This document shows, in pieces, positions 1 through 8,435 of a stretch of 64,000 bases of DNA. The DNA comes from CAZFHA01 sp964518595 (GTDB taxonomy: Bacteria; Bacillota; Clostridia; Saccharofermentanales; Saccharofermentanaceae). The position numbers and the translations under genes are program-made. Position 1 is the first letter of the stretch; every line of letters begins with the position of its first letter. The stretch covers positions 1 through 64,000 of the forward strand of contig CAZFHA010000023.1 in assembly GCA_964518595.1 (NCBI GenBank). Direction: 5' to 3'. The notes under the pieces are model-generated. The model was given only the letters and a program-made list of their open reading frames with translations, ran no database searches and was not told the origin of the DNA.

Positions 1-225
1 GTACGGTGGTGTGAGAGGTCGGCTAGCCAACTAATGGCTAGCCTCCTACTCGATTAGCTAAAGAGCTATAGCATTATAAGAGAGGCATAGCTACAAAAAA
101 TATAAAACTATTTCATTCTAATGGAATGTTTGATATATTATTTTATAGATAAAATTTTGATAAAAGATGCCCGATTCGCCATTGTGCATTCTGCACAATT
201 TTAAGGAGCCTGATTTGGTGGAAAG

Positions 226-271
226 TGAAAATAAATTTCAGTGTTTTCAATTGTATTGAAATTTAATTTCA
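226..271 (+). promoter_or_regulatory. Twin operator-like palindromes for the MurR/RpiR regulator
   Basis: Two copies of the same perfect palindrome, TGAAA-N5-TTTCA, lie at 226-240 and 257-271. Their starts are 31 bp apart, about three helical turns, so both would face the same side of the DNA. The second overlaps the -35 box and spacer of the operon promoter, a position that suits a repressor. RpiR-family dimers bind palindromes of this kind and the first gene encodes such a protein. Binding by MurR is inferred. Confidence 0.7.
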
Positions 272-284
272 CCAGTGCTACAAT
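256..284 (+). promoter_or_regulatory. Sigma-A-type promoter of the MurNAc/PTS operon
   Basis: The -35 box TTGAAA (256-261) and -10 box TACAAT (279-284) are separated by 17 bp. The predicted start near 291 gives a short leader of about 25 bases before the first codon. The -35 region is embedded in the second TGAAA-N5-TTTCA palindrome. Confidence 0.75.
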
Positions 285-315
285 CAGGGCATTCATAGCT
301 CCTTAGGAGTTAGCT

Positions 316-1182
316 TTGGAGGATGGTCTTGTGGAGGGTCTTTTATACGCCATTGAGGAAAAACTTCCAGCCTTATCAGTACAGCATAAGAAAATTGCTG
401 CCTGCCTTTTGAAGAGCCCTGATAAGATCGTCTGGATGTCAATCAAGGATTTGGCTGACTGGGCTGAGGTTAGCCCGGCAGCAATCTCAAGATTCTGTCA
501 AAGTTTTGGTTTTAGCGGCTTTGGCGAAATGAAAATTGTTCTTTCTCAAGAGTTGGTAAAATACAATGAAAATTCCTTTGCTGACATGGCTTCGGAGGAC
601 TTCAAGAACAATATTGCTCAGAATTTGCTGAAAAAGGATATTGCTTCCTTCTGTGATACCGCTGCTTTACTTGAAACGGATAAGCTACTTCAGGCAGCTA
701 AGTTGATTAAAGCTTCAAATGATATTTTATGTGCTGGTATTGGCGCAAGTAATTTAGTAGCACAGGATATGATGCAGAAGTTACTGCGTATTCAAAAGCG
801 GGCTCTTTACTACAGTGATTATGACTTGCGCAAAGTAGCTCTAGCTCAGTTTGGCAAGGCTGATTTAGTTTTTCTTGTGTCATATTCAGGAAAAAAGGCC
901 GAAACCTTAGAACTTGCTGAGATGGCTTCGGCTCAAGGCGTACCGATTATAGCCCTTACTCGCGTTGGGGATACACCGCTTTCGCGATTAGCAACAGTTT
1001 CTTTTCAGGCTGCTGCCTATGAAGATGAGTACCGCACCAGTGCGGTTAGTTCACGCCTGGCTCATCTATATTTAGTTGACACAATATTCTATACCTATGG
1101 CTTATTTTTTCAGGAAAAAGCCTTTGAAAAACTGCGTAAAACCCATGAGATGATTAACAGTACGTCGGTGAGAAAGGATTAA
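316..1182 (+). CDS. murR: MurR/RpiR family transcriptional regulator
   Basis: Predicted DNA-binding regulator of the MurNAc operon that it heads. Residues 1-77 match the RpiR helix-turn-helix domain (ISRFCQSFGFSGFGEMK is typical) and residues ~120-260 form a SIS sugar-phosphate-binding domain (VFLVSYSGKKAETLELAE). Proteins of this family sense sugar phosphates, here presumably MurNAc-6-phosphate. The start is uncertain: TTG at 316 has TTAGGAG about 7 nt upstream, while GTG at 331 has GGAGG at a similar distance. MupG follows after 4 nt. Assignment to MurR rather than another RpiR paralogue rests on the operon context. Confidence 0.85.
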   Translation: MEDGLVEGLLYAIEEKLPALSVQHKKIAACLLKSPDKIVWMSIKDLADWAEVSPAAISRFCQSFGFSGFGEMKIVLSQELVKYNENSFADMASEDFKNNIAQNLLKKDIASFCDTAALLETDKLLQAAKLIKASNDILCAGIGASNLVAQDMMQKLLRIQKRALYYSDYDLRKVALAQFGKADLVFLVSYSGKKAETLELAEMASAQGVPIIALTRVGDTPLSRLATVSFQAAAYEDEYRTSAVSSRLAHLYLVDTIFYTYGLFFQEKAFEKLRKTHEMINSTSVRKD

Positions 1183-1186
1183 TGCT

Positions 1187-2221
1187 ATGTTATATTCTGT
1201 TTATCCTACAGATACAAAAGAAGTTATTGAAAAGGTGTTTCAGCAGGTTAAGGAGTTTGGCGAAAAAGAGTTGTTTACCTCTCTGCATATTCCTGAGAGC
1301 AGTAATTTAAAAGCCTATCTTGAGCAACTTAAAGTTCGGCATATAGAAGATGGATTAGGCTTTACGGCAGATGTATCTCCGTTAACCTTTCAGCGTTTAG
1401 AAATACCTCTTTATCAATGTGAAGAGCTTAAGACCTATGGAATTCATACGCTGCGGATAGATTTTGGTTTTACCACGGACGAAATTCGACTTTTAGCTGA
1501 ACAAGGCTTTAAGATAGCGGTGAACAGCAGTGTAGTAGACCGTACTTTCCTTGAAGAACTAAAGGGTATTGCTTTGCTGGGTTGGCACAATTATTATCCT
1601 CGCCCGGAAACGGCTTTAACAGAGGAGTTTTATCAGCGGCAAAACCGGCTGTTTCGTGATTATGGTTTTCCTTTACTTACTTTTATTCCTGGCGACCGGG
1701 AGTTCAGAGCTCCCTTAGCCTTAGGGCTTCCAACACTGGAGTGTCAGCGCTACCAAAATGCCTACATGAATTATGTATCCCTTGCAAAAAAAGATCCGGA
1801 TATCCGGATTACTTTGGCAGAAGGCACACTTCACCCAGAACATGGACAATGGATAAAGTTATATGAAGAAAAAGGCATTATTACCGTTCCTATTACAGGC
1901 GTCAATCCGCTACTGACCGAGGCACTTCAGGCCCGTGATTATTTTGTGCGGGTAGAAGAAGCCCAGCTTTCATGGAGGATTGAAGAAAGTCGAAAGGCTC
2001 TGCCTATTCCTGAAAATGTTGTGCTGCAGGGGAGGCGTTACAAAGGAAATTTGGTTATGGATACATCAGACTGGGGGCGGTATGAAGGCGAGCTCCATAT
2101 TATGCGCCAAGAGTGCGACCATCTTCCTGGGACAGTGGTTGTAGGCCAAATTGCTCAACCCTATCTCGACCTGACTCAATACTTAGGGGGACATCCTCAG
2201 GTACGTTTTGTCTGTCTCTAA
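1187..2221 (+). CDS. mupG: MupG-type 6-phospho-N-acetylmuramidase (DUF871)
   Basis: Belongs to the DUF871 family, whose characterised member MupG hydrolyses MurNAc-6-phosphate from the non-reducing end of GlcNAc-linked disaccharides in the cytoplasm. The N-terminal two thirds look like a TIM barrel, with FTSLHIPES near residue 32 and the HNYYPRPETAL segment near 145. The last ~110 residues form the cyclophilin-like C-terminal domain ending in VVVGQIAQPYLDLTQYLGG. The length of 344 residues fits the family. AAAGGA lies 8 nt upstream of the ATG. Its place between murR and murP supports a role in cell-wall turnover product use. Confidence 0.88.
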   Translation: MLYSVYPTDTKEVIEKVFQQVKEFGEKELFTSLHIPESSNLKAYLEQLKVRHIEDGLGFTADVSPLTFQRLEIPLYQCEELKTYGIHTLRIDFGFTTDEIRLLAEQGFKIAVNSSVVDRTFLEELKGIALLGWHNYYPRPETALTEEFYQRQNRLFRDYGFPLLTFIPGDREFRAPLALGLPTLECQRYQNAYMNYVSLAKKDPDIRITLAEGTLHPEHGQWIKLYEEKGIITVPITGVNPLLTEALQARDYFVRVEEAQLSWRIEESRKALPIPENVVLQGRRYKGNLVMDTSDWGRYEGELHIMRQECDHLPGTVVVGQIAQPYLDLTQYLGGHPQVRFVCL

Positions 2222-2230
2222 TGAAATTAT

Positions 2231-2253
2231 CTTTGAAGCATTTTACTTCAAAG
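2231..2253 (+). other. Intercistronic hairpin between mupG and murP
   Basis: CTTTGAAG and CTTCAAAG form a perfect 8-bp stem with a 7-nt loop directly after the mupG stop codon. There is no T-run, so this is more likely an mRNA processing or stability element than a terminator. Confidence 0.45.
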
Positions 2254-2298
2254 TGATTTATACAGTTAGCTACCATAAAAATAAGGAGGAACATTTGT

Positions 2299-3735
2299 AT
2301 GGATTACAAAAAAGCCAGTGCAGAGATTCTAGATTTAGTTGGCGGCAAAGTCAATATTGAGTCTTTTGCCAATTGTATGACCCGTCTGCGCCTGAACCTT
2401 AAGGATAATGATAAGGCCAAGGTCGACGACATCAAAAAAATCGATGGTGTAATGGGGGTCGTAACCGGACAACAATTACAAATCATCGTCGGACCGGGTC
2501 ATGCCCAACGTCTCAAGGACGCCTTTGAAGTTGTTTACGGGGCCAAAGGTGGAACCGTGACCGATGAGCCGGAGATAAAGGATGTGGCAGATGCTACCAA
2601 AGAAAAGATCAAAGGTAAGCAGACTTCTCCTGTTCAAAAGGCACTTCGTCACGTAGGGAACATCTTTGTACCACTAATTCCTGGATTTGTAGCTGTTGGA
2701 TTAATTGCAGCTATTGTTAACATTACTAAGACTCTTAACCCCACAATAATGAGTAATCCTTGGTTTGCTCTATTTGCTGGAATGGCCGGAATGATGGGTG
2801 CTATGCTACATATAGTTACCGGTTATAACGCTGCTAAAGAATTTGGCGGATCTCCTATTTTGGGTGCATTAGCCGGTGCTTTTATCTATCTGCCTCAACT
2901 TAATGGTTTTGCGGCTGATGTAGTTAAAGGTGTGGAGGCGCAGCCCCTAGTCATACCTTTCCTAAACATACCTTTGCAGTCTGGGTTGGGCGGAGTAATC
3001 GGTGTTATTTTTGCCGCCTATATTTTCTCTGTGATTGAAAAGGCAATGCGTAAAGTAGTACCTGCTTCTCTTGATCTGTTTTTGGTTCCCTTTACTACCT
3101 TAATAATCGGCTCTGCTATCACTTTGATAGTTGTTATGCCGATTTCTGCACTAATAATGAAGGGAATTACTTTCCTGTTAGTAGACATTGCTTTGAAGTC
3201 CGGTGGAATTATTGGTGGATTTGTATTATCGGCACTTTTCTTGCCACTGGTAATGCTAGGAATTCATCAAGGACTTACTCCCATCCACGCTCAGCTGATA
3301 ACAGATGTAGGCTACACAGTATTATTACCTATTTTGGCTACAGCTGGTGCAGGACAAGTCGGTATGGCCATTGCAATTTATGTCAAAACAAAGAGTAAGC
3401 GTCTCAAAAGACTGATTGGTAATGCTTTGCCTATTGGCTTTTTAGGGATTGGCGAACCTTTGATTTACGGTGTATCTTTGCCCTTATTCTATCCCTTTAT
3501 CACCGCTTGTATCGGTGGTGGTTTCGGTGGTGCAGTAATTGCCTATGCTACCCAGAACATTGCTGACGTTGGCGCCACAGCTATCGGCCCTTCTGGCTTG
3601 GTGCTCTTGCCTTTAATTGCTAATGGCATGTGGATGTGGTACTTATTTGGACTGCTTGCCTCTTATGTTGGCGGTTTTGTTTTGACGTATTTCTTTGGTT
3701 ACAAAGAGTCAATGTTAGCACGTTTAGAAGAATAA
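2299..3735 (+). CDS. murP: PTS EIIBC component, MurNAc type
   Basis: Membrane sugar permease that imports and phosphorylates its substrate, here most likely N-acetylmuramic acid or a MurNAc disaccharide. Residues 1-90 are the EIIB domain with the phosphorylation cysteine Cys26 in FANCMTRLRL. A linker follows, and residues ~115-470 are a multi-spanning EIIC domain with GFLGIGEPLIYGVSLP near residue 380. There is no fused EIIA domain, so it needs a separate IIA, which the glucose-type IIA encoded three genes on can supply. GGAGG sits 9 nt before the ATG. The substrate is inferred from mupG and murQ on either side. Confidence 0.86.
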   Translation: MDYKKASAEILDLVGGKVNIESFANCMTRLRLNLKDNDKAKVDDIKKIDGVMGVVTGQQLQIIVGPGHAQRLKDAFEVVYGAKGGTVTDEPEIKDVADATKEKIKGKQTSPVQKALRHVGNIFVPLIPGFVAVGLIAAIVNITKTLNPTIMSNPWFALFAGMAGMMGAMLHIVTGYNAAKEFGGSPILGALAGAFIYLPQLNGFAADVVKGVEAQPLVIPFLNIPLQSGLGGVIGVIFAAYIFSVIEKAMRKVVPASLDLFLVPFTTLIIGSAITLIVVMPISALIMKGITFLLVDIALKSGGIIGGFVLSALFLPLVMLGIHQGLTPIHAQLITDVGYTVLLPILATAGAGQVGMAIAIYVKTKSKRLKRLIGNALPIGFLGIGEPLIYGVSLPLFYPFITACIGGGFGGAVIAYATQNIADVGATAIGPSGLVLLPLIANGMWMWYLFGLLASYVGGFVLTYFFGYKESMLARLEE

Positions 3736-3757
3736 TAGAGCTTTCAGGAGGTAGATC

Positions 3758-4648
3758 ATGCTGGATAATTTAACCACAGAGCGGCGCAATAGCAAAACCC
3801 AGAACCTGGATCAGATGAGTGTGCTGGAGTTTTGCCAGGTCATGAATGAAGAGGATAGAAATGTTCCTCTTGCCATTGAAAAAGCTTTGCCAGAAATTGT
3901 GAAGGCTATTGAAGTCATTGTAGCGGCCTACCAAAAAGGTGGACGGCTCATCTATACCGGAGCCGGCACTTCGGGGCGGATGGGACTGATGGATGCTGTT
4001 GAATGCGTTCCAACCTTTGGCGTGCCTGACACTTTGGTAGTAGGGCTAATCGCTGGTGGTGAAAAAGCCTTTATCCGCGCAGTAGAAGGAGCCGAAGATT
4101 CTGAGGCTTTGGGTATACAGGATTTAAAAGATTTAGCCCTGACCTCCAAGGATGTAGTTGTTGGCATAGCCGCCAGTGGTCGAACCCCCTATGTCATTGC
4201 CGGTCTGGAATACGCCAACTCCATTGGTGCAGAGACGGTGGCGGTTGCCTGTAACCTTAACTCTAAAATTGGCCAAGTAGCTAAAATAGCTATTGAAGTT
4301 GATGCCGGTAGTGAAGTTTTGACTGGTTCAACCCGCTTAAAGGCCGGTACAGCGCAAAAATTAATTCTCAATATGTTGTCTACCGGTTCCATGGTTTTTA
4401 ACGGCAAGGTCTATAAAAATCTTATGGTAGATGTGCTGATGACCAATAAGAAGTTGGAAGAACGCGGACGTAGAATTATAATGGAAGCAACGGGAGTTGA
4501 TTTTGAAACCGCCAATCGTTACTTACTAGAGGCGGGAAATCACCCCAAGACAGCTATTGTAATGATTCTTAAAGATTGTAGTCGCGAAGTTGCTACAGAG
4601 GCTCTTGAAAAAAGCGGCGGCTTTGTCAGAAAGGCCATTGAATCCTAA
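3758..4648 (+). CDS. murQ: N-acetylmuramic acid 6-phosphate etherase
   Basis: Cytoplasmic enzyme that cleaves the lactyl ether of MurNAc-6-phosphate to give GlcNAc-6-phosphate and D-lactate. The SIS domain carries YTGAGTSGRMG at residues 66-76, and the two acidic residues that correspond to the E. coli MurQ catalytic glutamates are Glu82 (in VECVPTF) and Glu113 (in VEGAEDSE). The length of 296 residues is typical. AGGAGG precedes the ATG. It sits directly after the MurNAc permease. Confidence 0.95.
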   Translation: MLDNLTTERRNSKTQNLDQMSVLEFCQVMNEEDRNVPLAIEKALPEIVKAIEVIVAAYQKGGRLIYTGAGTSGRMGLMDAVECVPTFGVPDTLVVGLIAGGEKAFIRAVEGAEDSEALGIQDLKDLALTSKDVVVGIAASGRTPYVIAGLEYANSIGAETVAVACNLNSKIGQVAKIAIEVDAGSEVLTGSTRLKAGTAQKLILNMLSTGSMVFNGKVYKNLMVDVLMTNKKLEERGRRIIMEATGVDFETANRYLLEAGNHPKTAIVMILKDCSREVATEALEKSGGFVRKAIES

Positions 4649-4704
4649 AAGTTTTTCAAGTGGTTCAATGAAGAGATTAAAGTACAGAAAGGGAGAATGC
4701 CAAG

Positions 4705-5232
4705 ATGAGTAAATTTAAAGACGCCATGGGAGGCTTATTTGGTAAAAAGCAAGATTCCCCAGAAGGTGCATCGGAGTATGTGATTTTAAGTCCTTTAAAA
4801 GGCGAAGTCATTTTACTCAAAGACGTACCTGACGAGACTTTTGCCGGAGAATATATGGGAAAAGGCACAGCCATAGAGCCTAGTGAAGGATCTGTAGTTG
4901 CCCCCTTTACAGGAACGGTAACCACCTTGTTTCCTACGGGACATGCTATCGGACTTACTTCTGAGGATGGTGTTGAAGTGCTGATACACATTGGACTTGA
5001 TACCGTCAATCTCGAGGGTAAAGGTTTTACCGCACACATTGCTCAAGGTGATAAGGTTAAGAGCGGAACGCTACTAGTTAGCTTTGACTTAGAAGCTATC
5101 AAGGAAGCCGGCTACAAGACAGTTACTCCGGTGATCGTTACCAATACTGGGAATTTTGCCTCTATTACAGCCACTGCCAATGGGGTAATCGATCAAGGCA
5201 GTCCAATCCTTTCTGTAGAAAAAAGAACATGA
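4705..5232 (+). CDS. crr: PTS glucose-type EIIA component (Crr-like)
   Basis: Soluble phosphocarrier that passes phosphate from HPr to an EIIB domain. The whole glucose-type IIA fold is present: GEVILLKDVPDETFAGEYMG near residue 33, GHAIGL with His80, and VLIHIGLDTVNL with His95, the phosphorylated histidine equivalent to E. coli His90. A ~20-residue lysine- and glycine-containing N-terminal extension precedes it. It lies between murQ and ptsH, so it probably serves the IIA-less MurP and possibly other IIBC permeases. Confidence 0.92.
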   Translation: MSKFKDAMGGLFGKKQDSPEGASEYVILSPLKGEVILLKDVPDETFAGEYMGKGTAIEPSEGSVVAPFTGTVTTLFPTGHAIGLTSEDGVEVLIHIGLDTVNLEGKGFTAHIAQGDKVKSGTLLVSFDLEAIKEAGYKTVTPVIVTNTGNFASITATANGVIDQGSPILSVEKRT

Positions 5233-5240
5233 GGTGAATT

Positions 5241-5501
5241 ATGGTTGAAAAAGAAGTACAGGTTACGAATCCAACGGGTTTGCACGCTCGGCCAGCGAGT
5301 AAACTCTGTGGAGCAGCCCAGCAGTTTAGCAGTAAAATTCTGGTAATCGTTGGTGATAAAGTAGCTGATGCAAAGAGTATTCTAAATATCATGGCTTGCG
5401 GTATCAGTCAAGGAACCTTGATAAAGGTAACGGCTGAAGGTCCTGATGAAGTTGAGGCTCTGGCTGCAGTTACCAGCTTTATTGAAAATTTAGCAGATTA
5501 A
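5241..5501 (+). CDS. ptsH: Phosphocarrier protein HPr
   Basis: Small PTS phosphocarrier, 86 residues. His15 in PTGLHARPAS is the site phosphorylated by enzyme I. Ser46 in DAKSILNIM is the regulatory serine used by HPr kinase/phosphorylase in Firmicutes, so carbon catabolite control through CcpA is possible. The usual AKSIMGVM motif is here AKSILNIM. It starts 8 nt after the crr stop codon with AGGTGA upstream. Confidence 0.96.
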   Translation: MVEKEVQVTNPTGLHARPASKLCGAAQQFSSKILVIVGDKVADAKSILNIMACGISQGTLIKVTAEGPDEVEALAAVTSFIENLAD

Positions 5502-5509
5502 GGATACTA

Positions 5510-5535
5510 GCGACCTGGCAGGTTCACCGGGTCGC
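5510..5535 (+). other. Hairpin in the ptsH-ptsI gap
   Basis: GCGACCTGG and CCGGGTCGC form a 9-bp stem with one T-G pair and an 8-nt loop. The sequence after it (TTTACCTTTGGG) has only a weak T-run. It could be a partial attenuator that sets the HPr to enzyme I ratio, or a processing site. Confidence 0.5.
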
Positions 5536-5557
5536 TTTACCTTTGGGAGGTTTTAAA

Positions 5558-7309
5558 ATGATACTAAAAGGACAAGGAGCCGCTCCGGGAATTGGAATAG
5601 GTTCGGTTAAAATACTTACAGACCTGCCGCAGAAGGACTATACCCGAATCAAGGTAAGCCAGCAGGCTGTAGCAGAAGAGACAGCTAGGGTTCAGGCCGC
5701 CATAAGTCAGGCCTCAGAACAGATCGAAGATATTCGTCTCCAAGCTGAAGCCCGAGGCGAGAGCGGTAAGGTTGATGTTATGACAGCCCATAGCATGATG
5801 GTTGCAGATCCTATGCTAAAGGGTGCGATTGATAGAGGTCTTGAGGCTCTTTTAGTGGCCGAAGGGGCAGTTCAGAGTGCAATTGCTGAAATGGCAGAAG
5901 CCTTTGAAGCTCTTGATGATCCCTATTTTCGAGAAAGAGCCCAAGATGTTAGAGATATTGGTGATCGCCTTTTACGTAATCTTTTAGGTATTGAAGCCTT
6001 TCAGGTTGCCCCAGATGCCGAACCTTTCCTACTCATGGGCCGTGATATCACGCCTTCGCTTTTTGCAGCTTTACCCACAGAAAAATTATTAGGTATTGGG
6101 GCAGAGCTAGGCGGTAAAACCTCACATACTGCAATTTTAGCCGGTAATAGCGGCATTCCGGCGGTGCTTGGTTGTCCCAATTTAGTATCAACCTTGAATA
6201 GCCTTGCGCCGGGAGGAATTCTGGCTGTTGATGGTGATAAAGGTGAGATTTATTTAGAACTCCAAGAGGCAGAGCTCAAGCAGTTGCAAACCGAAAAGGC
6301 TCGTCGAGAAGAAATTAAAAAAGCTTTGCTACCGTTAATTAATCAACCGACTTCTACCAAGGACGGAACAAAGCTGGATTTGTTTGCTAATATTAGTGGT
6401 GTAGATGGGGCTGAAGCTGCTCTTAAAGTGGGAGCAGAGGGCGTTGGCCTTTTCCGCACGGAATTTCTCTATATGGAAAGGCCGGATCTGCCCTCTGAAG
6501 AAGAGCAATATCAAATTTATCGGCAGGTTCTTAGCCAGATGAATGGAAAGCCGGTTATTTTCCGCACCATGGATATTGGTGGAGATAAAGAAGCCGAAAA
6601 CTTAGGGCTGGAGAAAGAAGATAATCCCTTTTTAGGCTATCGGGCAATCCGGATATGCTTAGAGCGAGAAGATCTATTCTTGACCCAACTGCGGGCTCTG
6701 GTCAGAGCAGCCGTGGATGGGAAGGCCTTGATTATGTTCCCCATGATCCAATCCGTCGAGGAATTTCGAAAGGCTAAGTCCTTAGTCCTTAAAGCCATTA
6801 CAGAACTTAAAAGCGAAGGCATAGTCTGTAATGCCGAAATCCCCGTAGGGATTATGATTGAAATTCCTGCTGCTGCAGTTATTTCAGACTTGCTGATTCA
6901 GGAAGCCGACTTTTTCTCCATCGGAACTAATGATTTGGTCCAGTATACCTTAGCGGTAGATCGGATGAATCAGCGGATTGCTGGACTCTATAATCACTTT
7001 CATCCAGCGGTACTACGCTTAATCCAAAAAGCTATTGAAGCCCCACAAAATCAGCCGGAGCATAAATTCTGTGGCATGTGTGGTGAAATGGCCTCCGACC
7101 CTCTGGCAACCTTGCTGCTCGTGGGCTTGGGTCTAAAAGAATTTAGTGTGGCACCAGCCAAACTACTTTTGATCAGAAAATTCATCTCTGAGATTGATCT
7201 AAGCTTTAGTAAAGCGGTGGCGGCTCAGGCCTTACAATGTACCACAGCGCAGGAAGTTGAGAATCTTCTAAGAGAAAGACTGCCTGAAAGTTTAAAAACT
7301 TATCTCTAG
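5558..7309 (+). CDS. ptsI: PTS enzyme I (phosphoenolpyruvate-protein phosphotransferase)
   Basis: First enzyme of the PTS; it takes phosphate from PEP and hands it to HPr. The phosphorylated histidine is about His190 in GGKTSHTAIL. The PEP-binding barrel carries GVGLFRTEFLYM, RTMDIGGDK and the active-site cysteine in FCGMCGEMASDP. The start was set at ATG 5558 because GGGAGG lies 7 nt upstream; an in-frame TTG at 5543 would overlap that site. The resulting 583 residues fit the family. A terminator follows about 40 nt after the stop, closing the operon. Confidence 0.96.
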   Translation: MILKGQGAAPGIGIGSVKILTDLPQKDYTRIKVSQQAVAEETARVQAAISQASEQIEDIRLQAEARGESGKVDVMTAHSMMVADPMLKGAIDRGLEALLVAEGAVQSAIAEMAEAFEALDDPYFRERAQDVRDIGDRLLRNLLGIEAFQVAPDAEPFLLMGRDITPSLFAALPTEKLLGIGAELGGKTSHTAILAGNSGIPAVLGCPNLVSTLNSLAPGGILAVDGDKGEIYLELQEAELKQLQTEKARREEIKKALLPLINQPTSTKDGTKLDLFANISGVDGAEAALKVGAEGVGLFRTEFLYMERPDLPSEEEQYQIYRQVLSQMNGKPVIFRTMDIGGDKEAENLGLEKEDNPFLGYRAIRICLEREDLFLTQLRALVRAAVDGKALIMFPMIQSVEEFRKAKSLVLKAITELKSEGIVCNAEIPVGIMIEIPAAAVISDLLIQEADFFSIGTNDLVQYTLAVDRMNQRIAGLYNHFHPAVLRLIQKAIEAPQNQPEHKFCGMCGEMASDPLATLLLVGLGLKEFSVAPAKLLLIRKFISEIDLSFSKAVAAQALQCTTAQEVENLLRERLPESLKTYL

Positions 7310-7672
7310 GTTAATGCTGACTGATTTGTATACGGATAGTTAGTGAAGGGATTGTCTTCGAAAAAGGAGGCAGTCCCTTTTATAGTGTGCCTAACATGGT
7401 CGATTACTCGGTGATGAACGTTTGCTCTGGACTTGTCAGTAGGAACTGTTAAAAGAATAAAAAAACGGACTAGACCCAAATCTGTTAATATATCCATTAT
7501 TGTATAGCTTTTCCTTGTTTAATATGTTATATTTTACGAAAATGAAAAAATACATATCAGGTTATAGTAGACAATTGAGCAACGGATAATAGCATGTAGA
7601 TGTTTCTACTCTAAGAAAATAAGAGCTTGTAGTTGATGTTATGAAGTCTTATTTAAGCCAGAGAGGGAGGAT
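7310..7672 (+). other. Intergenic region between ptsI and the lipoprotein genes
   Basis: Holds the ptsI terminator (7346-7384) and then about 290 AT-rich bases without a convincing gene. A weak promoter candidate just before the first lipoprotein gene is TTGTAG (7627-7632), 17 bp, TATTTA (7650-7655). Confidence 0.45.
7346..7384 (+). terminator. Rho-independent terminator after ptsI
   Basis: AAGGGATTG (7346-7354) pairs with CAGTCCCTT (7371-7379) in a 9-bp stem with one T-G pair, followed by a short T-run. It separates the PTS operon from the lipoprotein locus. Confidence 0.75.
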
Positions 7673-8419
7673 ATGACCATCTATAGTAAGAAGTATTGTC
7701 GATTACTCTTATCAGTACTAATTATTTCTTCCCTGTTATTGGGGAGTAGTTGTGGAGCTCCCCAAAATGTGTGGAGTATTAAAATGGAATCAATTTATAG
7801 TAAAGAGGTTCTTGAATTAAAATTAAGAGCGCAGGTGTATAGGCAAGCACCGAATAGTGGATTTTTTATCTTTAAGCCTATGGTATCCACTACCCTAGAA
7901 GACTTAAAGGTCATTGCTGAAGAGGATAAAAGAGTGAAGGCAGAAATTATTCGAGATGGTTTGTTGATTACCAAAGAGAATACGCCTACTCAGTTCGACT
8001 ATTACTATCTTACGGAATATACAGATCAAAATATAGGGAAGCAATTCGTTCTTACAAATTTGAGCACCGATTATTATTTATTTTCGTATGGTCAGGAACA
8101 GAACACTGCCATTAACTTGCTACTGCCAATTTATATTTTTATTGCAGATAAATCTGAAGAGTATTATCTTAATACCTTTACCCAACGTATTGGAGAAAAT
8201 ATAGATTATCAAATTTATTCAGAGTACGATATAGATTATCTTTATCAATTTTATCAAAAGTCTGGATTTATAAAAGTTAGTAGGGTTAATAATACAATTC
8301 ATCTAACTAATATTAGTGGTTATAATGGTACACAAGATATTATTACAAAACATATATTGTCAATGTCTGTTATAGATGATATAGGAAAAAAGTACTTAAA
8401 GATTACAACCATTTCATAG
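7673..8419 (+). CDS. Lipoprotein of unknown family, tandem paralogue 1
   Basis: Not recognised. The 248-residue product has a type II signal peptide ending at Cys27 (LLGSSC), so it should be lipid-anchored outside the membrane. After the cysteine comes the segment CGAPQNVWSIKMESIYSKE, nearly invariant in all three paralogues. The rest is predicted as mixed alpha/beta with many Tyr, Asp and Ile residues and no enzyme motif. GGGAGG is only 2 nt from the ATG, an unusually short spacing; the GAGAGG just upstream may be used instead. It is closest to paralogue 3, sharing RQAPNSGFFIFKPM near residue 57. Confidence 0.7.
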   Translation: MTIYSKKYCRLLLSVLIISSLLLGSSCGAPQNVWSIKMESIYSKEVLELKLRAQVYRQAPNSGFFIFKPMVSTTLEDLKVIAEEDKRVKAEIIRDGLLITKENTPTQFDYYYLTEYTDQNIGKQFVLTNLSTDYYLFSYGQEQNTAINLLLPIYIFIADKSEEYYLNTFTQRIGENIDYQIYSEYDIDYLYQFYQKSGFIKVSRVNNTIHLTNISGYNGTQDIITKHILSMSVIDDIGKKYLKITTIS

Positions 8420-8435
8420 AAGTTTGGAGGGGAAA

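Larger units (their letters stand above)
1..315. other. Leader region upstream of the MurNAc operon
   Basis: This stretch holds no complete gene. Bases 2-34 can be read as the last ten codons of a plus-strand gene ending in TAA (YGGVRGRLAN), but this is too short to identify. Overlapping that end is a hairpin made of two copies of the self-complementary GGCTAGCC (about 24-46) without a T-run. A perfect inverted repeat ATTGTGCA-TTC-TGCACAAT lies at 181-199. The promoter and two operator-like palindromes are listed separately. Confidence 0.5.
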
